Shown here: in pieces, positions 35,868 to 44,375 of the stretch
Numbering within the stretch: the stretch's first letter is position 1
How the letters are laid out: each line of letters starts with the position of its first letter
NCBI GenBank assembly: GCA_937959285.1
Contig: CALGAR010000111.1
Location: 1-53,455 of the forward strand
Length of the DNA stretch: 53,455 nucleotides
Origin: an uncultured Bryobacterales bacterium
GTDB taxonomy: Bacteria > Acidobacteriota > Terriglobia > Bryobacterales > Bryobacteraceae
Reading direction: 5' to 3'
Program-made: the position numbers and the translations under genes
The notes under the pieces: model-generated
Database searches by the model: none
What the model was told of the DNA's origin: nothing
What the model saw: only the letters and a program-made list of their open reading frames with translations

Positions 35868-36218
35868 ATGCCAAACTATCGAATCCATCGGATGAAAGAG
35901 ACGCAGCGGCAGCAGTTCCGATGGGCGCCTCATACGAGCGGGGTCACGATGGTGAAACCCAAGGATTACGAGCAGGCTGGAACCGTCGAGGCACCCTCTC
36001 CTTACGCGGCCTGGATCGCCTTGCGGGAGACCGAGCATCCCCTGCAGGTGGGCGACGTGCTGGAGACGGAGGAAGGCAGCCTGTGCATCTACAAGTATGT
36101 GGGCTTTGAAGAGGCACGCTGGGTTCTGCCCGAGGTGAAGACGGGGCTTGAGACAGCTCCCGTCGCAGCCGGTCCCCCAGCCTCCCCCAGTTCTGGAATC
36201 TGTAGTACGATCGGATGA
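35868..36218 (+). CDS. Conserved acidobacterial protein of unknown function
   Basis: 116 residues, basic N-terminus (MPNYRIHRMKETQRQQF), then RWAPHTSGVTMVKPKDYE and a short acidic beta domain (VGDVLETEEGSLCIYKYVGFEEARW). I know similar proteins only as hypotheticals in Acidobacteriota. The ATG lies 6 nt after TATTGT and lacks a good ribosome site. It overlaps the 2H phosphoesterase gene by 4 nt (ATGA), so it may work with nucleotide or RNA metabolism. No function assigned. Confidence 0.78.
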   Translation: MPNYRIHRMKETQRQQFRWAPHTSGVTMVKPKDYEQAGTVEAPSPYAAWIALRETEHPLQVGDVLETEEGSLCIYKYVGFEEARWVLPEVKTGLETAPVAAGPPASPSSGICSTIG

Positions 36219-36814
36219 GTATCCAAACCGCCAAAAGCGATAAGATAAGCACCATGCATTGCAGTACGAATGGCGTGACTCCGGTCAACTCCTACGCCCT
36301 TGTAGCGTATACGCCAAATCCTCTCAAGCAATTCCTGGACGGGCTTCGTCGCGAGTTGGTGAGTACTTGCAGAATTCAGTCTCATCTGACCGTCCTCCCT
36401 CCCAGGCCGCTCGCTTCCGTGGAAGACGCCTGGAATCAGTTGCAGAGACAGCTTCAGGACGTCCCAGCGTTCGACGTCGAACTGGGCGAAATCGAAGTGT
36501 TCCCTGTAACGTCGGTCGTATACCTGTCAGTCTGCCGGGGCCGCCAGATGATTGAGCAGATCCACAACGAACTGAATGTGGATCACTTAGCCTACGAGGA
36601 GCCGTATCCTTACCATCCACATGTCACGCTGGCCCAGTCCCTGGAGCCGCACGAGGTAGACAGGGTCGTGGAACTGGCGAAGCGGCGGTGGGCGGAGTTT
36701 CGGAGTTCACACACCTTTTGCGTGGAAACTCTCACCTTTGTTCAGAACACCGTCCAGGACTGTTGGATGGATCTGGCAGAGTGTCACCTGACACCCGCCC
36801 CGATCCTGCGTTAA
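36215..36814 (+). CDS. 2H phosphoesterase (2'-5' RNA ligase-like)
   Basis: 199 residues with the two diagnostic H-x-T motifs: H57-L-T59 (SHLTVLPP) and H136-V-T138 (YHPHVTLA). 2H enzymes open 2',3'-cyclic phosphates or ligate/hydrolyse 2'-5' RNA bonds. The first ATG overlaps the upstream stop codon; the second Met (36254) is an alternative closer to the fold start. Confidence 0.87.
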   Translation: MSIQTAKSDKISTMHCSTNGVTPVNSYALVAYTPNPLKQFLDGLRRELVSTCRIQSHLTVLPPRPLASVEDAWNQLQRQLQDVPAFDVELGEIEVFPVTSVVYLSVCRGRQMIEQIHNELNVDHLAYEEPYPYHPHVTLAQSLEPHEVDRVVELAKRRWAEFRSSHTFCVETLTFVQNTVQDCWMDLAECHLTPAPILR

Positions 36815-36818
36815 GAGC

Positions 36819-37304
36819 TTATTCGAAAAGGCCGATCTGCCGTTTCTGATCGGTTCGGTCCGCGCGCCGTGACGCACGAAGGGGGCTTCCGACCACTCCG
36901 AGCACCTGGATGCCCTCCAGCGCGGCTCGAGGCGCGAAGACCTTCTGGGCGTTGCCGCTAGCGTCGGGTGGCACCACCGTAAATCCGGTCGGTTCCACCA
37001 GCAGGAGATTGTTCGGCAGCAGGCCTTCCAACGTGTCTCCGTCCCGAAATTCCATTCGCACCCACAAGCCCGCAGCCTTGGGGCGGGTGTGAAACGCCTG
37101 CCGAATTACCAGCTTACCGGTCTGGAACTCCCGCACGAAGCAAAGATACTTGATCTCTTCGTACTGTATAGTCAGGATGCTGCCGGAAGGACTGAGCAGC
37201 TCTACGCCATCGGACCGGAGGAAGGTCTGCGGGTTGACGAAGCCGCACAAGGCTTCCCTGTCAAATCGCAGCACGATGACCTTCTTATTCGTCGAGGCGG
37301 CCAA
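36819..37304 (-). CDS. Conserved acidobacterial protein of unknown function (DUF6982-like)
   Basis: 161 residues starting at TTG. Pattern: VIVLRFDREALCGFVNP, GVELLSPSGSILTIQYEEIKYLCFV, GLWVRMEFRDGDTLEGLLPNNLL, then VPPDASGNAQKVFAPRAAL. A small beta-rich, Sm- or PilZ-like appearance; I believe it corresponds to DUF6982, which has no known function. Stands alone, convergent with the 2H gene (4 bp gap). Confidence 0.75.
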   Translation of the reverse strand: MAASTNKKVIVLRFDREALCGFVNPQTFLRSDGVELLSPSGSILTIQYEEIKYLCFVREFQTGKLVIRQAFHTRPKAAGLWVRMEFRDGDTLEGLLPNNLLLVEPTGFTVVPPDASGNAQKVFAPRAALEGIQVLGVVGSPLRASRRADRTDQKRQIGLFE

Positions 37305-37473
37305 GCGGAGCCCTTACAAAGAGTGAGTCTGTTCGACCCGAATTGTACCAAACTACCGCAAATTGTTAATTGTATTTGGGTTCCCACCCCTGCCAGCACA
37401 GCCGCTTCTTGATCTCAAAGAGCTAACCTACCTGTTTTCAATAGAACCCATGGTTTGCAATTTGGGCCTATTG

Positions 37474-37479
37474 TATGAT
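37474..37479 (+). promoter_or_regulatory. -10-like TATGAT, 7 nt before xerD ATG
   Basis: TATGAT ends 7 nt before ATG 37487. It overlaps the earlier in-frame ATG at 37475, making 37487 the better xerD start. No ribosome site. Confidence 0.4.
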
Positions 37480-37486
37480 TGGCTCA

Positions 37487-38383
37487 ATGCAGACGGGCTC
37501 GCTTTCGGCTGGCGTCCAGTCCTTTCTCGATTTTTGCCGGATAGAAAAGGGCTTAGCGCCGAACACACTCGACTCATACGCGCGTGATCTGCAGAAGTAC
37601 GTGTCCTTTTGCCGTCCGACCAGCGGAGACACGATCCCGGGGGATGAGGGCGTTCGAAGCTATCTCGAATTTCTTTACCGTTCCAGGCTGTCCGTTCGGA
37701 CCATCGCCCGGCATCTGACGACGCTCCGGAATCTGTACCAGTTTCTGCTCCGGGAGGGGCGGATCAAGACCGATCCGACGGCCTTGCTGCCCCTCCCCAA
37801 GCAGTGGAAGAAACTTCCCAAGTACCTGAATTCCGAGGAGATCGAGAAGCTTCTGAGCGCGCCTGAAGCCTCAACTCCGCTGGGTCTGCGCGACCGCGCG
37901 ATGCTTGAGATGCTCTATGCCACAGGTGTACGCGTCAGCGAACTCTGCAAGCTGCAACTGTCCGACCTGAATGTTGACTTGGGCGTCGTGCGTGTAACGG
38001 GGAAGGGACGCAAGCAGCGGCTGGTTCCGGTTGGAGCGGCAGCGCTTTCCGCTGTCGCGAGTTATCTTCAGTCCGGCCGGGACAAGCTGTTGAAAGGCAA
38101 GGCGAGTCCGTATTTGTTCGTGACCTCCCGGGGCGGCCCGCTCACCAGACAGGCGTTATGGAAACTGCTGGGGAGCCATGGCCGAAAGGTGGGCATCTTC
38201 CGGAAAATGGGTCCGCATGCGATCCGCCACAGTTTCGCGACCCATCTTCTCGAGGGGGGGGCGGACTTGAGGAGTGTACAGATGATGCTGGGGCACGCCG
38301 ACATCAGCACGACCCAGGTATACACCCACGTCGTGCGGTCAAGGCTGCGTAAGACGCTGGACGAACATCATCCTCGTGCCTGA
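37487..38383 (+). CDS. xerD: Site-specific tyrosine recombinase XerD
   Basis: 298 residues: SAM-like core-binding N-terminal domain (MQTGSLSAGVQSFLDFCRIEKG) and catalytic domain with the tyrosine-recombinase set: Arg in TGVRVSELC, Lys in GKGRKQR, HAIRHSFATHLLEGGAD (HxxR), GHADISTT and the nucleophile Tyr in TQVYTHV. Resolves chromosome dimers at dif with XerC. The RQ-spaced motifs and length favour XerD over phage integrases, and there are no phage genes nearby. Confidence 0.93.
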   Translation: MQTGSLSAGVQSFLDFCRIEKGLAPNTLDSYARDLQKYVSFCRPTSGDTIPGDEGVRSYLEFLYRSRLSVRTIARHLTTLRNLYQFLLREGRIKTDPTALLPLPKQWKKLPKYLNSEEIEKLLSAPEASTPLGLRDRAMLEMLYATGVRVSELCKLQLSDLNVDLGVVRVTGKGRKQRLVPVGAAALSAVASYLQSGRDKLLKGKASPYLFVTSRGGPLTRQALWKLLGSHGRKVGIFRKMGPHAIRHSFATHLLEGGADLRSVQMMLGHADISTTQVYTHVVRSRLRKTLDEHHPRA

Positions 38384-38515
38384 AGGGCTCGGGGGAGGGG
38401 TCGACTAACACATTTAAGGGGTGCGCGAGCAGACAGGGATATCAGACCTGCAGCCGGATGGGTGCGAAGGAGCAACCACGGGCAAACGGCTGCAGAGATT
38501 CTGGAGATTGAAGCA

Positions 38516-39820
38516 ATGAGCGACTACATGTTTATGCTGGAGAGCCACTTGAGCGCGGAGCAGAGCCGCGTGGTGGCTGCGGTTCAGAAGGCAGCGGCAG
38601 AGGCGAATGTAAATTTGTTCCTCGCCGGCGGCGCCTTGCGCGACATGTTTGGTGGATTTCCCGTACGTGATCTCGACTTCGTCGTCGAGGGCAACGCGCT
38701 CAAGCTGGCGAAGCCCCTCGCGGAGCAAGGGGGGGCAACTCTTGTTCAGACAGACGAAGTTCGCAGCACGATGGAGCTCATCTTTCCAGGGGGCATTACC
38801 GCCGAGATCGGCGCAGCAAGAACGGAGCGGTATCCGAAAGCAGGGGGCAAGCCGGAGGTGACTCTAGCAACAATCCACGACGACCTCCGGCGCCGCGATT
38901 TTACGATTAATGCGATTGCCCTCTCGCTGAACCGCGCTTCGCGCGGGCTGCTGCTCGACCCCACCAACGGGCTATCCGACCTGGAACGGAAGGAGCTGCG
39001 AACCGTCTCCAATTACGCTCTCTACGACCGCCCGGTCCGGCTCTTGCGGCTGCTGCGCTTCCGCGTGCGCTTCGGCTTCACTCTCGAGCAGCGCACCCAA
39101 CAGCAGTACGAAAATGCCCGTGCCGCCGAGCTCGAAAAGCAGATCCCGGCGTCAGAGCTCTTCGAGGAACTGAAGCGCGTTGCGGAAGATCAGAATCCGA
39201 CGGAAGTTTTGCGCCTCTTCGATGAAGAGAAGGTTCTCAGCCTTTACTCTCCCGCGCTCACAGGCGCCAAGCTGAATATCCCAGCGCTCCAGAAACTGCA
39301 GAAAGTTCGGACGATCGTGCCCTTCGAGGTCGATTTTCCCGTTAACCACGCAGCTTTGTTGCTGGCGGTGCTCGCCGAAAAGCTTACGCCGAAGGAGAGA
39401 CTGCAAATTGCACAGGCCCTGCAGATGTCAAAGGCGGATCAGGACCTCTGGCAGAAACTCGACGCCCGGGCCGCAAAATTGGGGAAAACGGTGGCTTCTC
39501 CCGCCCTGCACAAGCCCTCCCAGCTCTATAACGTGCTTTCAAAAGCGACCGGCGAGGAGATTCTTTATCTTTACATGCACTCCCCGGTCCGGCTGGTTCA
39601 GGATCGGATCCGAAACTACTTGCAGAAGTACCTCCCGACGGCTCAGGACATCATGAGGCGGGAACAGGCAGGTCAAGAAGCCCCCAATTCAGCGAGGGAG
39701 AGCGCAAAGTCAGAGAAGATGATCCGTGAGCTGATTATGGCGAAGCTGGATGGAAGACGGACGTCGGCTCCCCAGCCGAAACAGGCGGCCATGGCAGCGG
39801 CAGCGCGGCGGGGGAGCTGA
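38516..39820 (+). CDS. tRNA CCA-adding / poly(A) polymerase family nucleotidyltransferase
   Basis: About 434 residues, class II nucleotidyltransferase: GGALRDMFGGFPVRDLDFVV (G38-G39, R42-D43, metal Asp52/Asp54), RRRDFTINAIALSL and RPVRLLRLLRFRVRFGF, the neck/body motifs shared by CCA-adding and poly(A) polymerases. The C-terminal 50 residues are low-complexity basic/Ala-rich. The start ATG 38516 (MSDYMF) has TGGAGA upstream; the frame is open from 38462. Which of the two activities it has cannot be decided by eye. Confidence 0.88.
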   Translation: MSDYMFMLESHLSAEQSRVVAAVQKAAAEANVNLFLAGGALRDMFGGFPVRDLDFVVEGNALKLAKPLAEQGGATLVQTDEVRSTMELIFPGGITAEIGAARTERYPKAGGKPEVTLATIHDDLRRRDFTINAIALSLNRASRGLLLDPTNGLSDLERKELRTVSNYALYDRPVRLLRLLRFRVRFGFTLEQRTQQQYENARAAELEKQIPASELFEELKRVAEDQNPTEVLRLFDEEKVLSLYSPALTGAKLNIPALQKLQKVRTIVPFEVDFPVNHAALLLAVLAEKLTPKERLQIAQALQMSKADQDLWQKLDARAAKLGKTVASPALHKPSQLYNVLSKATGEEILYLYMHSPVRLVQDRIRNYLQKYLPTAQDIMRREQAGQEAPNSARESAKSEKMIRELIMAKLDGRRTSAPQPKQAAMAAAARRGS

Positions 39821-39823
39821 CTC

Positions 39824-40372
39824 CTACTCGTTGTTCTCAGCTTGTTCCGCTTCCACTTCTTCGTCGCCAGGGGAATCGTTCTTCTCGAATCGTCCCCCCT
39901 TCCATTGGAAGGTCAGAGCCGTTTTGTAGAAGTAGAGAACTCCCAGCGAATCGGCGTTGTAGCGGAACGGCTTCATGCGCTCGAAGTCAAAGTCTTTTTG
40001 GCCTTTGGGAAAGAGAATCAGGAACGTGAAGGGATCCGGCGGATCGTCTGTCAGCGCAAACACGGCGAAACCGTTCGGTTGGCCGATCAGGGAGACGACC
40101 CGCTGGCGCCCCTTATGGAGAATCTGGACAGCAAAATCGTCGCGGCCGTCGCTATTGAAGTCAGCCCGCGCCAGGTTGGGCGCGTACGACACGTGGTACT
40201 CGCGGAACCAGGAGACGATTTGCGGGGCGGCATCCGCAAGCCGCCATCCTGGATAGCGTTGGTCGAGCGCCTTGACGGCGCCGGCCGGGAGGTCAGCCGC
40301 CAGTAGCGTGGCAGCCGCGCCTACCGCCAGCGCCAGCAGCTTACTCGCCGCCCAGGCCAAACGCGTAGACAT
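39824..40372 (-). CDS. Exported FG-GAP/VCBS-like repeat protein
   Basis: About 182 residues from ATG 40372 with a signal peptide (WAASKLLALAVGAAATLLAADLPAG), then a small beta-domain containing a calcium-binding-type loop DFNSDGRDDFAV, as in FG-GAP/VCBS repeats, and an acidic C-terminal tail (EEVEAEQAENNE). Its start lies inside the end of the PQQ-propeller gene (32-nt overlap), so it is part of that operon. Role unknown; possibly a periplasmic partner of the propeller. Confidence 0.68.
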   Translation of the reverse strand: MSTRLAWAASKLLALAVGAAATLLAADLPAGAVKALDQRYPGWRLADAAPQIVSWFREYHVSYAPNLARADFNSDGRDDFAVQILHKGRQRVVSLIGQPNGFAVFALTDDPPDPFTFLILFPKGQKDFDFERMKPFRYNADSLGVLYFYKTALTFQWKGGRFEKNDSPGDEEVEAEQAENNE

Positions 40373-41879
40373 GGGAGTCGTGCGTAACGACGTACACACG
40401 GCCGGCGGCCACCGCCAGGCCGCTGAAATGAGTCCAGCCGGGGATCGTCTTGCCGCTGGAGAAGAGCGTCTGGCCCGTCTTTGCATCGAGGGCGTACAAG
40501 ATGGCGTTCCCCGCCTTCTCGATCCGGGCTTTCGAGCTCAGGATCCTGCCGTCGTCGTCCACCTGCCGAACGTACTCGCCGTTGGCAAGCGCAAACACTA
40601 CGCCGTTTGCGATCACCACAGGCTCAGGCACCATCATATCCGTCGAGTTCCAGACGGCTTCGGGATACGGCTTGCCGTCGCGATCCACGATCTTGAAGGC
40701 CATGATGCTGCCGTTGGGAGTCGGCCCGTAACTCAGCGGGAATTTGGGCGCGGTCGACGCGGGCGGTCCCCAGGCCGGGGCATACAGCCACCGTGTTCCT
40801 TCGGGGTCCTCCCAGGTTGAAAGGGCGCCCCAGAAGCCGCGGCCTGCGAAATCCACTTCCTCGTTGGTGATTAGCTGGCTACGGTAGAGTGGAGTCCGAT
40901 GGTCGTCTCCCCCGAGCTTGTTCGCATCAAGCAGGTAGAGCACGCCCTCCTTGCCGCCGCCGGCCACAAGCTCCCAGTTTTTGTACTTGAAGACCACGGG
41001 ACTGATGCAGCCCATGTCGAGGTCCTTGCGCGTAATCCAGGCCCGATTGGCGGGAGTATAGTAATCAGCCAGCGTCAGGTCCTTCGGGCTCAAGCCCAGG
41101 AATGTGTCGGACCACTTTCCGGCTGCCGTGTCGTAGGGCCCGTCGCCGGTCTCCGCAAAGATACGTCCATTGAATCCGATCGCGACTCCGGCGCGCCCCC
41201 AGATTCCGGCGCCACCTGTGGTTGTCGCGAAGAACGAACGCACGGTCTTGTTCGGGTCCTTGAGATCGATGGAATAGACAGCACTCTTGGCGCCGTTGCA
41301 ACCCTGTGAGGTAGCTGTATAAATGACCCCATCGACGAGGTTCAGGCTCCAGTTCTTGGAGAATTCCGGAACAAATTGAACCGGGGCCATCCTGTCTTCG
41401 CCATTGATCACGCTGAGCCCGTGCAATTTTCCGTCGCTCGTAATGAGGTAGACAGTCCGGGTAGACCGATCAATGACAGGGGTTGCATTCAGCGAGTTCG
41501 GACACAGCCAGTGAGGCTGACGCTTCGGCGTTCCCTCGGTGTTAAAACGCCGCTCCCACATAATCGTCCCGCTATCGGCATCGATCGCCCATACGGCGTC
41601 CGAGCTTCCGGCGACAATGACAATCTCCTTGAAGCCCTTGGGAGTGATTGCCTTCTCAATAATGAGCGGGACGGTCAGCGAATTCATCTCTTTGGGCTGG
41701 TTGTCGAGCTTCAGCTTCCAGTTCAGCTTCAAGCCTTTCACGTTTTCACGAGTGAGCGTATCTTCGCTTTTCGCCCAGCCGCTGCGCTGCGGGTCTCCCC
41801 CAAACGTCAGCCAATCGCCATAACCGACAGCGGCGCACGACAGAATCGCGATCGAGGCGAATAATGTAGCGTTTTTCAT
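40341..41879 (-). CDS. Exported PQQ-type beta-propeller protein
   Basis: 512 residues, signal peptide of about 24 residues, then blades with the PQQ-repeat mark AxDAxTGxxxW or variants (VWAIDADSGTIMWER; LYALDAKTGQTLFSSG; VYVVTHDSHVYAFGL). It looks like the eight-bladed quinoprotein alcohol dehydrogenase fold, but the adjacent-Cys motif and the Ca-site Asp of active PQQ enzymes are not recognisable, so it may be structural or bind another cofactor. ATG 41879 has AAGGA upstream; a TTG at 41888 is possible. Confidence 0.85.
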   Translation of the reverse strand: MKNATLFASIAILSCAAVGYGDWLTFGGDPQRSGWAKSEDTLTRENVKGLKLNWKLKLDNQPKEMNSLTVPLIIEKAITPKGFKEIVIVAGSSDAVWAIDADSGTIMWERRFNTEGTPKRQPHWLCPNSLNATPVIDRSTRTVYLITSDGKLHGLSVINGEDRMAPVQFVPEFSKNWSLNLVDGVIYTATSQGCNGAKSAVYSIDLKDPNKTVRSFFATTTGGAGIWGRAGVAIGFNGRIFAETGDGPYDTAAGKWSDTFLGLSPKDLTLADYYTPANRAWITRKDLDMGCISPVVFKYKNWELVAGGGKEGVLYLLDANKLGGDDHRTPLYRSQLITNEEVDFAGRGFWGALSTWEDPEGTRWLYAPAWGPPASTAPKFPLSYGPTPNGSIMAFKIVDRDGKPYPEAVWNSTDMMVPEPVVIANGVVFALANGEYVRQVDDDGRILSSKARIEKAGNAILYALDAKTGQTLFSSGKTIPGWTHFSGLAVAAGRVYVVTHDSHVYAFGLGGE

Positions 41880-41930
41880 GCTGCCCAAGTCCTTCGAATG
41901 GGTAATATATCAGCCGCACCCGGCTCTGTG

Positions 41931-41936
41931 TAGAAT
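41931..41936 (+). promoter_or_regulatory. -10-like TAGAAT, 6 nt before ATG
   Basis: TAGAAT ends 6 nt upstream of ATG 41943, with no ribosome site; a leaderless start is likely. Confidence 0.45.
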
Positions 41937-41942
41937 ACCACC

Positions 41943-43238
41943 ATGCAAGAGCTTCCTCGCCGGGCATTCGTAATCACTGCCGGAGCCGCGATATCGCGGA
42001 CCGCATGGGGCGCTAACGACAGGATCAATGTGGCGGTCGTCGGAGTTCGGGGACGCGGCCGGGACCACATTGCCGAGTACATCCCGCAGGGCAACACGCG
42101 TGTCGCCGCCGTTTGCGATATCGACACCGCGCAAACCGAGCGAGCGGTTCAGCTTGTCAACAAGCTGGGAGGCGGGACTCCGAAGGTCTATCAGGACTAC
42201 CGCAAGCTGCTTGAGGACAAGACGATTGATGTCGTCTCTCTCGCTACATGCAACCACTGGCACGCGCTCGGCACGATCTGGGCTTGCCAGGCGGGGAAAG
42301 ACGTCTATGTGGAGAAGCCTGCGAGCCACAACATTTGGGAGGGCAGGAAGATGGTCGAGGCCGCGCGGAAGTATCGCCGCATCGTGCAAGTCGGGATGCA
42401 AAGCCGGTCTATCGATCACAAGATCCGGGCGATCCAACTGCTGCGCGAGGGTGTGATTGGCAGGATCTACATGGCTAAGGGTCTCTGCTTCAAGCGCCGT
42501 GTGTCGATCGGCAAGGGATCGGACGGCCCTGTTCCTCCAGGCATCGATTACGACCTGTGGCTCGGCCCGGCGCCGATGCGCCCGTTCAACGCCAACCGCT
42601 TCCACTACAACTGGCACTGGTACTGGGATACCGGCAACGGCGATATTGGCAATCAGGGCGTGCACGAGATGGACATCGCACGCTGGGGCCTCGGCAAGAG
42701 CACTTTGCCCCGGCATGTATTCTCCTCTGGCGGCAAGTTCGTCTACGACGACGACCAGGAGACCCCGAACACGCAATTAGCCACATTTGACTATGGCGAC
42801 GCGCAACTGGTGTTCGAAGTCCGCGGGCTCATCACAGGCGGGGAGGACAGCCTTCGAACCGATGCCAATACGATCGGAAACCTCTTCTTCGGCAGCGACG
42901 GCTACATGGCCATCGACTCTCACAGCTTTCAGGTTTATCGAGGCGAGAAGCGCGAGAAGATTCTGGAGGGTCGGCCGACCGGCAAGATCTGGGATACAGG
43001 CCCGCACATCGCGAATTTTCTCCACGCCGTACGTTCCCGCCGGCACGAAGACCTGAATGCCGACATCCTCGAAGGGCATCTTTCGGCCGCGCTCTGTCAT
43101 ATGGCGAACATCAGCTACCGGCTGGGGCGCGCCTTAACGTTTGATCCCGATAAGGAGACGTTCGGCGAAGACCGGGAAGCAAACGCATTGCTGAGCCGCA
43201 ACTACCGGAAGCCGTACGTAGTGCCGGACCAGGTATAG
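41943..43238 (+). CDS. Exported Gfo/Idh/MocA-family oxidoreductase (Tat-like signal)
   Basis: 431 residues. A twin-arginine-like N-terminus (LPRRAFVITAGAAIS) precedes the Rossmann nucleotide-binding domain (VAVVGVRGRGRDHIAEY), the family's E-K-P motif (VYVEKPASHN) and the C-terminal alpha/beta domain with WHWYWDTGNGDIGNQGVHEMD. Exported members of this family oxidise or isomerise sugars using a tightly bound NAD(P). A TAGAAT box sits 6 nt upstream of ATG. Substrate unknown. Confidence 0.9.
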   Translation: MQELPRRAFVITAGAAISRTAWGANDRINVAVVGVRGRGRDHIAEYIPQGNTRVAAVCDIDTAQTERAVQLVNKLGGGTPKVYQDYRKLLEDKTIDVVSLATCNHWHALGTIWACQAGKDVYVEKPASHNIWEGRKMVEAARKYRRIVQVGMQSRSIDHKIRAIQLLREGVIGRIYMAKGLCFKRRVSIGKGSDGPVPPGIDYDLWLGPAPMRPFNANRFHYNWHWYWDTGNGDIGNQGVHEMDIARWGLGKSTLPRHVFSSGGKFVYDDDQETPNTQLATFDYGDAQLVFEVRGLITGGEDSLRTDANTIGNLFFGSDGYMAIDSHSFQVYRGEKREKILEGRPTGKIWDTGPHIANFLHAVRSRRHEDLNADILEGHLSAALCHMANISYRLGRALTFDPDKETFGEDREANALLSRNYRKPYVVPDQV

Positions 43239-43249
43239 AATCAGCGGCA

Positions 43250-43618
43250 TCAGCGGCTGCCGAGGCCAAGAAAGACGATCCCGAGCAGAATCATTCCAAG
43301 CCCCACGAACTTGGACTTCGTCAGGGGCTCCCCAAAGAAGATCCGCGACCATAGCAGCGTCCAGATGTAGCCGACCGACACCAGGGGATACAGAACGGTC
43401 AGCTCCCCCTTGCGGACGCCGAGCACGAAAAAGTAGGAGGACAGAAGAAACAGCCCTACCCCCAAGGCGAGCCGGTAGTTGAAGAACAGGCTGGTCCAGT
43501 TTCGATGAAGCTTCTCCGCTCCTGCCTTTAAAAAGACGGCGCCGAAAGACCCGACAAAGGATCCCAGCAGCACGTAAAGCATCGAGGAGATCGGTGTACC
43601 GGTAACAGCCGGGTTCAC
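43250..43618 (-). CDS. SMR/EamA-type small membrane transporter, subunit B
   Basis: 122 residues, four predicted helices with the EmrE/ArnE-ArnF-like pattern (SFGAVFLKAGAEKL in helix 1; VLGVRKGELTVLYPLVSVGYIWTLLWS; FVGLGMILLGIVFLG). GTG 43618 overlaps the stop codon of the companion SMR gene (GTGA). Tandem SMR half-transporters usually form heterodimers; in glycan loci they resemble ArnE/ArnF, lipid-linked sugar flippases. Confidence 0.82.
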   Translation of the reverse strand: MNPAVTGTPISSMLYVLLGSFVGSFGAVFLKAGAEKLHRNWTSLFFNYRLALGVGLFLLSSYFFVLGVRKGELTVLYPLVSVGYIWTLLWSRIFFGEPLTKSKFVGLGMILLGIVFLGLGSR

Positions 43619-44010
43619 TTGCGCCCGTCCCTTCCAAGTACCGCGACGCCCAGCACGATGATGCCTACGCCCATAGCCTTCCAGGGATTCATTGTCTCCT
43701 TAAGCACCAACACGGAAAGAATCGTCACCCAGACATACGTGAGCGAGATCACGGGGTATAGGATCGAAAGCTGACCCTTGCGAAGCGCCAGAACCAGCAG
43801 CACGGTACTGATCCCATACATGCTGTAACCGGCAAGGAGGTACAAGTTCGTCAGCATCGCAAGCGGGTCTCCGTGGGAAAGAGAGCTTGCGCCAGTCTTG
43901 ATCAGCATCTGGGCAGCCGCGCCGATAACAGTGCAGCAAAAGACGAGGGCAATGCCGCGACGTCGTGCAACCGCTTCCGGCTGCGCCACAGAAACTGTGA
44001 CTGTGCTCAA
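43615..44010 (-). CDS. SMR/EamA-type small membrane transporter, subunit A
   Basis: 131 residues from TTG 44010: AGGAGG at 44018-44023, 7 nt upstream, decides this start over ATG 44040 in the same frame. Four helices: GIALVFCCTVIGAAAQMLIKTG, YSMYGISTVLLVLALRKGQLSILYPVISLTY and a GIIVLGVAVLG end. Its sequence is related to but distinct from its partner, and the two stop/start codons overlap, as in heterodimeric SMR transporters. A glycan-lipid or drug substrate is possible; the glycan locus begins 365 bp away. Confidence 0.82.
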   Translation of the reverse strand: MSTVTVSVAQPEAVARRRGIALVFCCTVIGAAAQMLIKTGASSLSHGDPLAMLTNLYLLAGYSMYGISTVLLVLALRKGQLSILYPVISLTYVWVTILSVLVLKETMNPWKAMGVGIIVLGVAVLGRDGRK

Positions 44011-44375
44011 ACGCAATCCTCCTGATGATTTCCACCCCATGATAACCTACCCGGAGGCCACCTTTCTTTTGGCAGCCATGGTTCCGAGGTGGATTCTGTA
44101 CTAGCTCTTTGGCACTAGGAACGTGTATCCCCCTCCAGAGTTTCTTCTGTGTCCCACACTTGCTCTCCCCTCTCTTACAATGACGTCCCCCCACGCCAGG
44201 TCTGGTCGAAAAGCCTCGGAAGCTTCCGCGTTTCGAAGAACCCGCAAATTTCTGCATTCCGTCCCGCATCTCCTGCAGCAAATCCCGTATATGGCACCAA
44301 ATTCGTTCGGTCCCGTTCTGTCCGCCATATCGGTAACGGGAAGTACGCGCGGAGGGGTGAACAGGTAAACGGCCC
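44011..44375. other. 365-bp spacer between SMR pair and glycan operon
   Basis: Holds the SMR-pair ribosome site (AGGAGG at 44018-44023). Frames up to about 95 codons exist here on both strands, but they show no family resemblance and have no ribosome site or codon pattern I trust. No tRNA, repeat array or terminator seen. It contains the end of the glycan operon, whose last stop codon is at 44376. Confidence 0.5.
44018..44023 (-). promoter_or_regulatory. Ribosome binding site deciding the SMR subunit A start
   Basis: AGGAGG on the minus strand, 7 nt before TTG 44010. It argues against the longer ATG start at 44040. Confidence 0.6.

Noticed and set aside
37487..38383. xerD as an integrase of a mobile element
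   Set aside because: No attachment-site repeats, phage or transposon genes nearby, and length and motifs fit the chromosomal recombinase.
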